Assembly: GCF_026151205.1 (NCBI RefSeq)
Contig: NC_087081.1
Location: 12,854,340-12,918,339, forward strand
Source of the DNA: Bolinopsis microptera
Taxonomy: Eukaryota; Ctenophora; Tentaculata; Lobata; Bolinopsidae
Direction of reading: 5' to 3'
DNA length: 64,000 nt
This document shows positions 14,501 to 25,457 of the stretch, one piece after another (positions within the stretch are counted from its first letter, which is position 1; every line of letters begins with the position of its first letter). Below the pieces are notes generated by a model. The model was not told where the DNA came from, did no database searches, and was given only the letters and a program-made list of their open reading frames with translations. The translations under genes were made by a program, and so were the position numbers.

Positions 14501-17500
14501 TGACTTGACAATGGTAAGTTTGAACACCTATCTATTTCTCAGATCAGATTTCAAACCTTATTCACTGACTGGATCACATGCTCACTGACTAGATCACATG
14601 TTCACTGACTGTATCACATGCTCACTGGCTGGAGCACGTGTGTTGATTAGATGGTTGTGTGATTGGATACCACAAATATTTACAAACTTTATAATACCAT
14701 TAAGCCAAGGTAGGATCAGGTGATCAACATTCAACATGCGACCTATCCCACAGAGAACAGTATGGTCTGTTGATTGGTTCTGCTCAATCGTTATAGCACT
14801 ATCAAATCTGAGGAAATGTTGACCAGAGCTACAATAATATGTTATGCAGTCCTCAATTTAACTGTAATAAGATTCTGCAGTGTAAAATATGACAAAAGAC
14901 GGCTAAACATATTTAAATTAAAGCGGAGTTATTTTAAATAGAGAATACGCACTTAAACAATAACATTTGCAAGTTGTGACAGTTCTCAAGGAAAATCTGT
15001 TAAAAATATCTCAACCTACAAAATCTTATTGGATTTTGTAATCTACTAATGGGCTAATTTATCATTTACGAAAAAAGTGGGCACGACTTATGCTTCGGTA
15101 ACTTTAGATTGCTAATTGAAAGCTAACCATTCAATCAGTTAATTATCTAATATGTCTCCAGATCGCACAGTGATAGTGGACGTTCTGAACGAATCCCATT
15201 TCTACGCTACATTCCCTAAACTACAAGATATTCATCAGCTGGTTACCATCCTCACCTTCATCCAGTATATTATTGAGCAGCCTTTACCTAAAGACAACGT
15301 CTATCACAACGAGATAAGGTGGGATATAGAATTTAGATGAAATAATTAGAGATAATTAGAGATAATTAGAGATAATTAGAGATAATTAAAGATCTTCAAG
15401 TTAATTGGATGGTTGGAGTCTTTCACGAAATCTGAGAAATAAGCTTATGAATGCTAGTACGTACGTCTGACGTCACCAACAATTCTAATTTGATCAAACT
15501 GTTTTTATACTCATTTTCACTCTCTGTCCGAAGACATTCACTTCTCAGCTGACATAAATCAACTGATATTAAAAATACCTCAAATATTTCGGCTGATATT
15601 AAAAATACATCAAATATTTCAGGACGATCCTAAGGGCTCTGTTTATGCACAAGATTCACATTGACGCCTCATTTGCACGATCACGTATCAAGGTGAGGAA
15701 GGCCCAGAAAACCGACACCTCTATTACTGCCTAGACTTTAAACGCAGTTACCCTGGCACCCTTTAATTCTGGGAACTCCTGCGTGACTGTTTAGTCCTAG
15801 CCTGAGCTGCGTGACTGTTTAATCCCGTGACTGTTATTCAGTGTTTTAGTGTTGGGTTCGAACCGGATAAGCTAGGACAAGAAGTAATTAAACTAGGAGT
15901 GGAAATATTTTGGAATAAGTAGCTGCAGTCTGATCCATGGCTGCGGAACGGTGATTATCACAGAATTACCATAACGACAAATTTGTAAATAAAATTCAGG
16001 TCATACTGCGATTATGTAAAAACTAGTATACCATAACGTCCTTTTAAAGAATTATCCTTGTGTTTCAGCTAAATGCTGCTACTGTAATACACTTATTACC
16101 TGAAGAAGACAGGGAAGAGTATGAGAAAAGTACACAGATAGATGAAAATGCGCCTCCTTATTATTCAAGAATCAACAGAGTTAAGGCAAGTCGGTATAGT
16201 CATGTGATTTTTAGAAACTCCATAAAAAAGTAAATAATGTGTGTTGTATACCAGATTGAAAAATTGTGATCCATGTTGTATCGTGAAAATATGTGATGAA
16301 ATGAACATCTATTTAAATCTTGAGAAACTGGCTGTTAAAATAGGACGAATATCAGACTATTTTTATAACTATTCTTAACATATTTTCTATCATTCGTTTT
16401 ACTTATTAATTAACAGCGACATTCCTCAGAATTCTGCAGATGACGTCATAGGATCACTTCAACAGCACTTCAAGTATTATCCCTCAACTCCTGACAACAT
16501 CACTCTTAATAAAAACCCCGGATTTTTCAGGTATTATACTGAACTAAGACCTGACTAGGTTGCATACCGAAGATTCTTCAACAATGTTAAGCCGGAAAAA
16601 TTGCATGCATCAAACAACTTACTTTATTTTGGCATCTGCAGATTCTGCATGTACAATGTAATGATATGTTATATGTGTTTTGTTATGTAATAACCATTTA
16701 CATTCCACTATTCAACAGGGATAACGAGTTTAAAGATCTCCTGGTATTTTCCCACACCCTACGGGAGGAGGTATGCACAGAATGTATTATCAACATTTAA
16801 ATAATCAAGATATCTCCAGCAGAACGTCTTAATAGAACGGAAATTATTTTTCCCAATTTTCTGAAAACCATCACATTCCAAGGTTTTAGTTTTGATTGGA
16901 CCTCCAATTAACCATTTCAGTTGACTTCATTGGCGATTGTTAAAGAATCATCGCTGGTACTACAAGAACGTGTACTGTCGTACGTCATATCATCTTTACA
17001 AGGACTGATAATTCGTGGATACGATATCATTCAGACTCATGCTGGATCAGGTACTACAAGCTGTGCATTTGTTAAATTTCATATACCTGAGAACTTGTCC
17101 CAAAACTAATTTTTGACCTAATTTATTCGAGTAAGATTCACCGTGAGATGTCAGTGAGTCAGTGAACAATGAACATATCTTACAACGCCACAATGGTAGC
17201 TTGGTTACAGGGTGATTCCTTAAATCGTCTCTAGCTCTCTGTAGTCTATTTTTTGTACAGTCACTAAGCTGTCTTTACAAAACTCGGTCTAGTTTTGAAT
17301 TGGTGATCCTAATTTCCCTTAATACTTTAGAGAGCCAAATTCACATAATTTGGGTGGGAAACGGTAAATCGTTTTTGGGAAATGGTATTGTTTTTGTACG
17401 GATATGAATATTTGTAAGCCTAGTTTACGACAACTTCTCATTGTTTAACAGGCTTATCTTCAACAGTTTCACCTCAAGGACTAATTGATTAAAATTGATG

Positions 17501-20184
17501 ATCATTCTCTTCTTTAATTAAGTTACTGCTTTACTTCAATAAGCCTTCAAATATCAGGCAATTGATAATTTGACTCTAAGTTCAAAGAGTTGGCTTGCAG
17601 CCAATTGATGCGACACTTATATTGGTATTTTATTGGTATTTTTGACGCGTGGCATCCATGCGTGTGGTATGCTGTGCTAAAATTTAAATCATACAACAGG
17701 TCTACGGAAATTATTAAGTTATAAATGAGGTGTTATTATTGTCAAATAATTATGTAATTACAACAATTAATTAATTAATCCCCAGGTTCCCTATCCAGCT
17801 ACCTAGCCTCAGTGGTTGATGGTAACAAGTGTAAATTACGAGTCTGTGGCTGTAGTCCTGGAGACATTCCTCATTTACAGAGGAATGTTTCCAGACAAGG
17901 GATTAGAAGTAAGTTATTTAAAAATCTTAACACATATCTATTAAGTTTATTAAGTTTATTATTATTTACTGTACAGTTTTATAGTTTTCTGTGAAACCAA
18001 ATATGATTTTGTTAAACATGTCTTCTCCTTTTTAATTATCCACCTTATTTCTTTAAATTCTAAACGTGATTGATTTACTGGAGTTGATAAGGAGAAATAA
18101 ACAGAAGAACGTGTTAAATCCTGACAAGGTCTTAATAGTTAATACTATTATAAATTTGAATCATGTTAGTCAACCGCCTATTTCTAGTTGTTAAATATCC
18201 TGGCCCCACCTCTCTGACCACATTGACCTGTCAATAAACGTCACCATGATTCGTTACCATGACAACTGTCCACTCACCTGGTAGTAATAAAGCACACACT
18301 ATTCACGACACTGCTCTCTGCACTTGTTTAATTACATGTACGGTGTATATGAAGCTGTCTCTACAGAGCGGGCTGTTATAAACTGCCTGGAGTAAAGGTA
18401 GTGGCTCACACTCTGTTGATATCTCTTTAGGGAGTTTTCAGGTATCCCAACCTTACTTAGTTGAGTGTGTCCCACAACCAAGCACCATGCCTAGAAGTCC
18501 GGCGTTATGTATTATAATGATCCTGACCTAAGTGGCAAGCAGCTATATATCAACAACAACAAAAAAAGGAAAAAAAAAAGGTGGAGTTAAGGTGTAAAGG
18601 TGGAACTGATAGTGGCCGGTATATTAAATAAATTATCAACCTGGCGAAGTGATAGGAAATACAGACTTAGTTAAGTAGTTAATTTGGATTGAAATGTAAA
18701 ATTTGGAATAGAGAGAAAATAAGTTACTTAGTCATAATAATCTATTTAGAGTTAACTTATGAGGATGTTTACAGTGTAGTGCGAATATACTACTAATATA
18801 AGATAATCATTAATTCATGTGCATATTAACCTCAAACTACCCCATTTACCACAAACTACATAACTCATTTTCCTCAAACTACCCTATTTGCCTTAAGGGG
18901 GCAGAGGGGGTCTTTATGAAATTTCTCTCGAAATTGATTTTATAGTTGTTTCTGATAGAAGGGAGTGATATCTGTCTGCTGCTTTTAGTCCCATGGAAAA
19001 ATATTGTTCCTAGCCGAAGTTATTGCCAGTCATAGGTCAGCGCTCATGTGTAATTGTATTGCGCGAGCGATTTTCAATCGCGCGCCCTGAAAATCGAGTC
19101 TAAAAATCTATCTTCTCCTACATTTTTTGAGCAATCACCTTGAAACTTTCAGGATACGTTTTAAGGACCATTTAGAAACTTCTGGTCGATCAGAATTTTG
19201 AGATAGGCCTTAGAAAATTTTTTATTTAATTTTGAAAATCCTGGACCTGGAAAAATCGTCAAAAAACGAGGTCCAAGATTTTCAAAATTAAACCCCCCCC
19301 TGCCCCCCCTATCTCATTTACCTCAAACTATCTCATTTACCTCACTTTACCTCGTTTACCTCACTTGTAACGAACCCCTCTCTCAGATACTGAGTTACTG
19401 TCAGCCCCATTCCTGAGCTATCAAATTCCTGAGAAACCAGCTGTTCAGGCTATAGTGTGTACTCCTCCTAATACTATGAGTGCTATTAGGGAGCCTTTTA
19501 GATATGCGCTCTATGAGGGAGGTGAGTTATCAATTAATTAATTAGATAATTAAATAGTTAATATCAGTTAAACGAATTGATTAAAATTAATTAGGAACCT
19601 TTGTTTTAGCAAATATTTTTTGGCTATTCAATTTGTTTGTGGAACGGTTAAGGTACAGGTTTAGGTTTGGGTTAAATCCTCAGTAAACCAACACACTACA
19701 AACTAGTAAGTTTTCTAGTCAGAGAGTTGTTTGTAGTTTATTCTACAGAATTCATAGATGAACATAACTGTGTCTCTGATAGAGTGAAAGGTCATCCCTC
19801 AAGATGGACACTGATTAATTAATTTATACACTAAGTAAGTACACTGGTGTGGGTGGCACCATGTGAGCGGCACTGCTTGCTTGCTTTATGAGCAGGTTTC
19901 ATCTACAAATGTTTCTTCAGTACTGAGTATTCAAGTTTCTGGGGGATCATCGCCATTTGTAATTTATCACAGAAATTTTATGACCGGGAGTGGTAGAAAC
20001 TTTGGCGGTTTTTATGTTTTCGCTAATTATTCGAGATTCCCCGAAACATGGTTGTCGAAAATGGAAATGTTCCCCCAGCCTCCTTTCAATATCAGACCTG
20101 AAATTAGGCGCCATAACACGACAGCAAGTACGTGTGTCTGAGAAATGTGTCCAACAATGTTCACTCGTGTGAAGGTGTTTTAAT

Positions 20185-20220
<36 letters not shown>

Positions 20221-22234
20221 TTCGTTATGATTTTAAAGAAGGGAGACGACACACAGATTCACAGCTAGATTGCTCGAGGTGATAATTGTAAAGTTTTAGT
20301 TGCTAGGTTATGCAATAATTTGATATACCAATTTGCACTCAGCATAATTTGGATGTTAAGAAAATTCCATTGAAAGAATTATGGATTGGGCATGATAATC
20401 TGCATATGTGAAAATAATATCAATGTCAGCATCGTTAAGATTGCAGGAAGACTTTTGAAGTAATACTGTGTTGCGTTTCGTTCTTAGCTTATGTTATAGC
20501 ATAGGCGAATCTGCAAAGAGATCTGCTTAATTATTGTGGGTGCTCAGGAGCCTTTATTTATCAGTAAATTAATGAGGGAGTGGGTTAAAATATTTCGTAA
20601 TATGTCGTAGAGGGCAGCTATATAATCTTGCTATAATAGGAGTTTTAAGTTTATAAAATTTCCTAGTAAAATACTGGATGTAATTGTGGTCTGTGAAAAC
20701 AAGTCATATTGTTGTTCTCACATGCCAAATTTACCAGTAATTCATTGGTTATGAGCTGTATTGTTTTAGAATAGAGCAAATGCTTCTTGTGTATGGTCAA
20801 ATATTTATATATTTTTAAGCTGGATATTGGTCGGGAGGTGCAGTGGCTCCACTGACCTAGCTTAGTGAAATATTTATTATTCAGATTACAGCGTGGCTGG
20901 GGAAAAAGTCAACAAAAATCAGACTTCGCTGAGGCAGTATGTCGTTCATCAAACAAAAACTCTGAGGCAGGCGCTTTCATGTAAGTTTTCAGAAATTTCA
21001 GTCGCACATTGAAAGTTTATTTTTTGTTGCGCGGGAAAACATTTGTATATAAAAGTTAAAGCGTTTTATAACTTACTGTAGCAGAAATCAACAGCGCAGC
21101 GCGCGTGATTTCAACGCGCATTGCTTGAAATGAGTTTCACAGACCCACATTTCGCCGATTTTAGTTTTTCCGTTTCAACTGGTTGAGCTGATATGAGTTC
21201 CTTTGACCTTTTCAAATCATCAATACCGACAATAAAAGGTATCCTTCATTCCAGATCCAAAAGTAACGACTGTTATTTACTTTACCCTATCATCAAACTT
21301 CCAAGAAAATGAGGGTGTCGTTAGGAACTGTTTGGAGGAGTTCAACGAAAAATGCGAAAATCCAGCTCACAGGTTTGATCTGTAGCAAAACTTAGAAAAT
21401 TGCAGCTAACCGTTTGTCTGTTTGACATATTTTAAAACTTTCCAGTACAAACATCAACATGATCTTAATCAAGTTTACCCCTCAGATTTAACCCTATACC
21501 TGTGTTACCAACGGTGCGACATAATGTGCTCAGTGACCCGACAGCAGAAAAACCCTCTCCAAAAGAGTTCTATAAATTCATCGAGCCGGATGCTGGATAT
21601 GCGGGTGGCTTTCTCACTGTTCTTTACAGGAAGGTAATGTGGCACTTTTTCAATCTCCTGGTACGGTTGCAAACCATTATCTGACTACAAAACTACTCTA
21701 CTAAAAAGCTCAACATGTTATGATTTATTTTAAATTAATTTCCGTTTTCAGATGCCCGAAGACCCCAAACCATCGCACAACCACACAGAGGAATCAGCTT
21801 CAACCACATCCATCAGAGCGAACAACCCTAGCATAACACTCAATTCCAGAGAATCAATCTCGCAAACGTCACTGCAAACCACAAACATCAAGCGGAAGAA
21901 AAAGGGACACGCTAAAGTTATTTCCATGGGAATGGGGGACGACAATATGGTGTTACTAACAGGTGACCTTAGCAAGCTGGCTCTTGTTGAGAAACAGCCT
22001 TCTATTCAATCGTTTAAAAAAGAGTTTATTCAGAGCTATGAGATGATCATGGGTCCTGGAAGTAGAGCTAAGATGACGAAGATGAAACACGTGAAACCCA
22101 AGAAAGAGCCCGAACCAGTTCTTCCTAAAGTCAGCGCTGTTATTACTAAAGCGATGGAAAGTCGGAAAAGGGAGAAATTCAAGCCTACACCCATTTATAA
22201 ACAAATAATAGAGCATCCCCATCCGTTCAAGTAG
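2567..22234 (+). CDS. NSUN7: NSUN7-like RNA methyltransferase-fold protein (16-exon model)
   Basis: Exons: 2567-2733, 3194-3343, 12652-12739, 13079-13205, 15162-15318, 15623-15692, 16069-16193, 16417-16530, 16719-16770, 16921-17050, 17786-17908, 19387-19521, 20885-20980, 21255-21372, 21486-21633, 21752-22234. All phases join, giving about 760 codons against about 718 in human NSUN7. From exon 4 onward the order of conserved blocks follows vertebrate NSUN7 (QICYEIAFNVLK; VIHLLPEED; VIYFTLSSNFQENEGVV; GGFLTVLYRK), followed by a basic tail. NSUN proteins are SAM-dependent RNA m5C methyltransferases. NSUN7 is a divergent member linked to sperm motility in mammals. Here motif IV reads AIVCTPPNTMSA and motif VI YFTLSS, so both catalytic cysteines are absent and a pseudoenzyme is likely. 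The first ATG has an upstream in-frame stop. The three N-terminal exons rest only on phase and splice consensus. A possible poly(A) signal ATTAAA lies at 22435. Confidence 0.7.
5269..5358 (+). other. Candidate in-frame cassette exon of the NSUN7-like gene
   Basis: Ninety bases lie between a pyrimidine-rich acceptor ending CTTCTAAG and a strong donor CCG|GTAAGT. They are open in the phase (2 to 2) that would let them be inserted between the exon ending at 3343 and the exon starting at 12652 without disturbing the frame. The peptide would be short and begin RQRKRPNQRFFAIEI. No known domain is recognised, and chance occurrence in a 9-kb intron is quite possible. The rest of this intron (3344-12651) has minisatellites but no other exon that fits. 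Confidence 0.25.
8757..9468. repeat. 25-bp minisatellite, about 28 copies
   Basis: The unit CTGAAGGTTGCAGGTTGTTA plus CTTAT repeats head to tail. The fifth base after GTTGTT alternates (cTTAT or gTTAT), and higher-order blocks are visible: a group with ATCTAAAGGTTGCATG recurs about 190 bp later. It lies inside the 9-kb third-exon-proximal intron of the NSUN7-like gene. It is non-coding. Confidence 0.95.
10252..10326. repeat. 11-bp tandem repeat (GTGTCTCATTA)
   Basis: About seven near-identical copies of GTGTCTCATTA lie in the NSUN7-like intron, one with TCTAATTA. A few copies of a GTGACATGT repeat lie at about 10032-10057. Neither encodes anything. Confidence 0.9.
10585..10759. repeat. 12-bp tandem repeat (ATATCCCCCACA)
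   Basis: About fourteen copies of a 12-bp C-rich unit, some 1-3 bases shorter. Because the unit length is divisible by three, both strands show spurious open frames of repetitive peptide (HNIP-type and GILW-type). These are by-products of the repeat and not genes. Confidence 0.95.
13591..14421 (-). CDS. PIM-like serine/threonine kinase, intronless
   Basis: A single exon encodes 276 aa, essentially one kinase domain. The Gly loop GKGGFG is at residues 22-27, the catalytic Lys at 44 (HAAKI), the HRDLKNEN catalytic loop at 143-150 and DFG at 164-166. A PPE motif replaces APE, and TWSIG stands where PIM kinases have VWSLG. The pattern LIDFGSA ... DTPYSHYQGTEVFLPPE is closest to PIM kinases, which are constitutively active cytosolic Ser/Thr kinases acting in growth and survival signalling. 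All catalytic residues are present, so activity is expected. The gene sits antisense inside the NSUN7-like intron 13206-15161. It has its own TATA-like box upstream and an AATAAA about 140 nt past the stop on its strand (near 13445). The lack of introns among intron-rich neighbours suggests retroposition. Confidence 0.8.
   Translation of the reverse strand: MNCTKTYPITFMKTYQFIKVLGKGGFGTVWLVERIFDGTLHAAKIIHDNNCKRKTWCEDRSAMIPDEILLTESLDHPNLIKNYEIYFERNSWIIVMEYIPDYVDLDLCDYISQNGSLTVEDAREVLTQLLDACSYLISLGIDHRDLKNENILYNPTTRQIKLIDFGSASIIPDTPYSHYQGTEVFLPPECFKFGSYSALPAMTWSIGCLAYVLLNGGCPFSTKQEVAEHEHLKFINCRLDVESREFLCDLLIVDEDDRMTPGELIFHPWMGWVSVE
14491..14499 (-). promoter_or_regulatory. TATA box of the PIM-like kinase
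   Basis: The minus strand reads CTATAAATA about 70 bp upstream of the kinase start codon, leaving room for a start site and a 40-nt leader. Upstream (plus-strand 14577-14640) are several short copies of a TCACATGCTCACTGACT-type repeat containing CACATG/CACGTG E-box-like motifs. Promoter function is inferred from position and consensus only. Confidence 0.5.
15342..15389. repeat. 10-bp tandem repeat (GATAATTAGA)
   Basis: About five copies of GATAATTAGA lie immediately downstream of the NSUN7-like exon ending at 15318. The array is short, intronic and non-coding. Confidence 0.9.
18897..19309. mobile_element. MITE-like insertion with G-rich/C-rich inverted ends
   Basis: The segment starts GGGGGCAGAGGGGGTCT and ends in the imperfect inverse ACCCCCCCCTGCCCCCCC. 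Near its right end a 20-bp-stem hairpin (about 19228-19248 with 19269-19289) pairs TTTGAAAATCCTGGACCT with its complement. The segment interrupts a local array of CTCATTTACCTCAAACT-type repeats (18829-18895 and 19310-19370), as an insertion would. It lies in the NSUN7-like intron 17909-19386 and has no coding capacity. The element class is unknown. Confidence 0.45.
20187..20217. repeat. (GT)n microsatellite
   Basis: Fifteen GT dinucleotides in a row in the NSUN7-like intron 19522-20884. Confidence 0.98.
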
Positions 22235-22952
22235 AATGATAGTGTATCTGCGCCCGCCGTGGGCTGTCGTAGATTCATCCTACAGTATCAACGATCGGTG
22301 TTCAGCTTTGATTGAAATTTGTGTCAGTGTATTTGATATTTGTGAATGGACCGATCGAGAATAGATTTTAAAATGATTAATCATAAATCTTTAACAATCT
22401 AGTTGGTGTTTCGATCACAGAAATGGTTTCTATAATTAAAGGGTTAATACATTGTAAATACATACGTACATAAGTAACATTTTCTGAAAGGCTGTTTAAC
22501 TTGCTATTCAAACATGTGTATCGAGTAAGATCCATTACACATGTTATGCCTAATCACTTAATGAAATAGCCACTGCGGTCATATTAAGAAGTTTAGAATA
22601 TCTGGTTGGGATGGCAACGTGACCAAATATGGTCAGTGCGCGCGTTGAACTGAAGACCTATTAATACAACTCTGTTTTAGCGCCCTACGTAAATCAACGA
22701 GAGCGCTTGTGACCAGTAGATGTTTTCTTCTCAAAACTGTAAAAATGTCGCTTTTCAAAACTATGATTATGCGGACAAATTTGATTCTAAATATTGCAAA
22801 AAGGTAGGTGCGTGCGCGAGTTTACATAGATAATCAATACTGTCTGGAGTAGTGAAGTCAATCAAGATGTCGATTATTATTATGGACAGGGGCGAGTTAT
22901 TTTATTATTATTTTTATTATCTTGACAGTTGCTGTGGTGGTGGTGATGGGCT

Positions 22953-23556
22953 AGGCGTCTAAGGGTCCCTCAAGCAAGGTCTTCTTAGCAAACGCCAGGA
23001 TTTCTATCGGGTTGGTGGTTAGTATGTCTAAGTTTAAGTCAGATTTTCCGAAGATTTCTTCTCTCGTCCTGATCGTTGCAGGGCACCGAATCCAGTGTGG
23101 TACTGTTTCTTCTTCTTCTCCGCAACGGGGGCAAGTTGCACTCTTTGTAGAGTCGATCCTATTTTTGTAGTGGGACAGGTGAAGGCAATGGCCTGCTCTG
23201 AGTTGTATTGTGCTAGCAGCGCTCCGTCTTTCCTGCTCTCTATTTTGCTGTCCGCTCTTTTTCTGTTGTATCCCTTGTAAGTCTGGGAGACCAGGTGGTG
23301 TTGGGGGTCGCTATCCTTGATGTGAGCCTTCGCTACTGCTCTGGCTACTCCGTATGAGATTGTAGACTGTCCTTGGCCCAGGTCCGGGAGTTGTGCTGCT
23401 TCCTTTGCTGCTTGGTCAGCGTATTCGTTCCCAGGAATGTTGGAGTGGCCGGGAATCCATTGCAGGTACGTCGTCCCATGGAGTGATTCCAGAGTTTTCC
23501 TGATATCCTGTGTGTCTGGGTTCAGGCTATCGATGCTAGTCAGTTGCTGTTGCAAT
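22953..23556 (-). pseudogene. Non-LTR retrotransposon 3' fragment: RNase H and zinc-knuckle end
   Basis: The minus strand encodes the C-terminal half of a LINE-type RNase H domain (YLQWIPGHSNIPGNEYADQA). After one frame change the conserved tail follows: a Cys-rich segment (ATCPRCGEEEETVPHW-like) and ILAFAKKTLLEGPLDA before a stop near 22953. RNase H next to the ORF2 C-terminus is typical of I/Nimbus/Ingi-like LINEs. The copy is 5'-truncated and carries at least one frameshift in the basic and Lys-rich region, so it is dead. Downstream of the stop, the minus strand soon becomes a TAA/ATA-rich run (plus-strand 22875-22922), consistent with a 3' tail. The remaining DNA of 22235-25316 shows no gene. 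Confidence 0.75.
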
Positions 23557-24120
23557 GTAACTTGAGATTTGAAATTTATATTCCTTTATTCCTTGTATTC
23601 CTTGTATGTATTTTAGCAGACACAAAAAAGTTCGACTCAAACCTTATCAAATGGTTTTAATTTTATTGAGTCGGTATATAGTTCTGTGAAATCTGGTTCA
23701 TTTATTTCCGGTGGATTGGTCTTTCTATACAGTTATTTAACTGGTTTCATGGTACACCGTCGTTATTAACTGAAAGTGATGAATCTATAAGGAATGAAGT
23801 TCCGACTTCCGAGCCAATTTCTTCATTTAAAGTTTGAAAAAGTGACCTCTTCAACTGTAGAAAGTGACTTATTAATCCTAGCAGGTAATTAACTCTGGAT
23901 CCTGATCACATTGATTCCATTCTAAATTCTAGCCATAAACAAAACAAACATTACCAGATAACTCCGTTTACCATTTGACATGTTCCAGTGTGAACGAGGC
24001 CTTCCCCGGACAAATCCTTGAAGGCAATCCTTCTCTAGCTGAAGTTCGAACAGTATAATTTATCTGATGAAGTGTATTACTAAGGTGCTCTGCTGATAAT
24101 TGTAGTAAAGCAATTAATAA

Positions 24121-24205
24121 ATGCCAAAAAAATGACCTCCGCCGAGGATCGATCCGGGGTATGCTTCTTGGAATCGGAGACTTAATCGCCGAGCTACGAA
24201 TGGCT
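24121..24205 (-). other. tRNA-like sequence (pseudo-tRNA or SINE head)
   Basis: On the minus strand TAGCTCGGCGATTAAG resembles an A box and GGATCGATCC a B box at about the right spacing. A T-run follows GGAGGTCATTTTTTT and could act as a Pol III terminator. I could not fold convincing acceptor and anticodon stems, so a working tRNA gene is not claimed. Confidence 0.3.
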
Positions 24206-25316
24206 CAGCAGATTTACAATATGTAACAATTTAGCGTTCATAAAAATACGCGCACGCACGTAACTTTTCGTTATTTATGGATCCAAATAATAGCGACATT
24301 TTTACAATTCTGAGAAATAAACCTCGCGCGACATAAAGCGACATTTTTACAATTTCGTTTACAATTTTGCTAGAACACCTCCTCCTTGTGACTGCAGAAG
24401 GACTTACTGTAGACCACAACAATAAAGCCGGCCAATAAACTTCAAGCTTTACAATGTTATCGCAATTTTATTGACGCTTTGACCATTTAGTGAGTGACCA
24501 GCTTTCATTTAAAATATGAGTTGTTCTGCCGATAGGTTGAACAAGCAATTTTACATTAGCTTTAAGTGTTTTTGTTGGAGTACTGTAATGTATTGTTGAA
24601 AGGAAAGTCTCATCTCTTAAATAGCCGAATCTTTAAAGAACTAACTTTATACAAATCAAATACATGTACGATAAATAAATCACGATCACGTTAATAAACA
24701 TGTATAAAAGTTTTTACAAAAAATAAACTGAGTCAAATGAACAAAAACATAATTTTAGATAGCCAATTTTTAACTCCAACTTGATTTGTGATTCTGAGTC
24801 ATTATTTTACAAATGGAACTATTAAGGTAAGTAAAATTCCAATCGTTAAATATTTATAAATACATTCAACCAGAGGCGACTGGTTAGGCTTTAAAATTAA
24901 GACATTCCAGTTTCCACAGACAGAAAATCACTAAAAGGTTGATTTTCAGAGGCTAAACATCAAGCAATATCCATAAAAACTGTGAACTACTAAAAACACG
25001 ATTAACAACAACTTTTAGAAGTTTCAATTACCATAATTGCTAACCAACGCTGAAAGAAAACTTCGCTAAAACTAATTTTTCTAATCTATTTCTAAACCAT
25101 ATGGCCTTTATAGTGGTCAGGGGCCCGGCCCCTAAACCCCCTAAAACCAGATATCCTAATCTACTCACACTACACTCCCTACAGTCGCCTCTTACTTCAA
25201 CAATCATCTCTTTATCCAAACATCAATAAGTTAACACAATAAGTAATCGCTAAATGTATTCAGAGTACATTCCACATAACACATCAAGTGCGGACAATGT
25301 GCACAGTGTGTGCACA

Positions 25317-25457
25317 TCAAGTGTGCACAGCAAGTGTTTTAGTTCCAGTGTTAGGTGCACCTCCACCTCGTCCTTCTATTGCTGCCATGTGCGCACGTCC
25401 TCTACACCCTGACACTCCCGCTCCTTCAGTCTCGTTACAGCAGTCCCATACGTTTAC
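25317..25457 (-). CDS. Distal alternative terminal exon without CaaX box
   Basis: Forty-six codons plus stop follow acceptor TTGTACAG in phase 0, the same phase as the proximal terminal exon. It starts VNVWDCCNETEG, reaches GCRGRAHM and ends TKTLAVHT. The opening clearly parallels VKAWDCCGATHD of the proximal exon, so one is probably a diverged duplicate of the other. It lacks the basic tail and the CaaX box. Use as a mutually exclusive last exon is inferred; it could instead be a dead copy. Confidence 0.55.
   Translation of the reverse strand, partial: VNVWDCCNETEGAGVSGCRGRAHMAAIEGRGGGAPNTGTKTLAVHT

Noticed and set aside
16185-16193. GC-AG intron after AGAGTTAAG|GCAAGT
   Set aside because: That donor puts the next exon out of frame. 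The GT donor eight bases later (CG|GTATAG) restores it and matches the family alignment.
18433-18530. Possible NSUN7 exon starting after CTCTTTAG
   Set aside because: It is open for 32 codons but has no usable donor before its stop. Joining 17908 directly to 19387 reproduces the conserved NSUN7 order.
24121-24205. Functional tRNA gene
   Set aside because: A and B boxes are suggestive, but the anticodon and acceptor stems do not pair convincingly. Reported only as tRNA-like.
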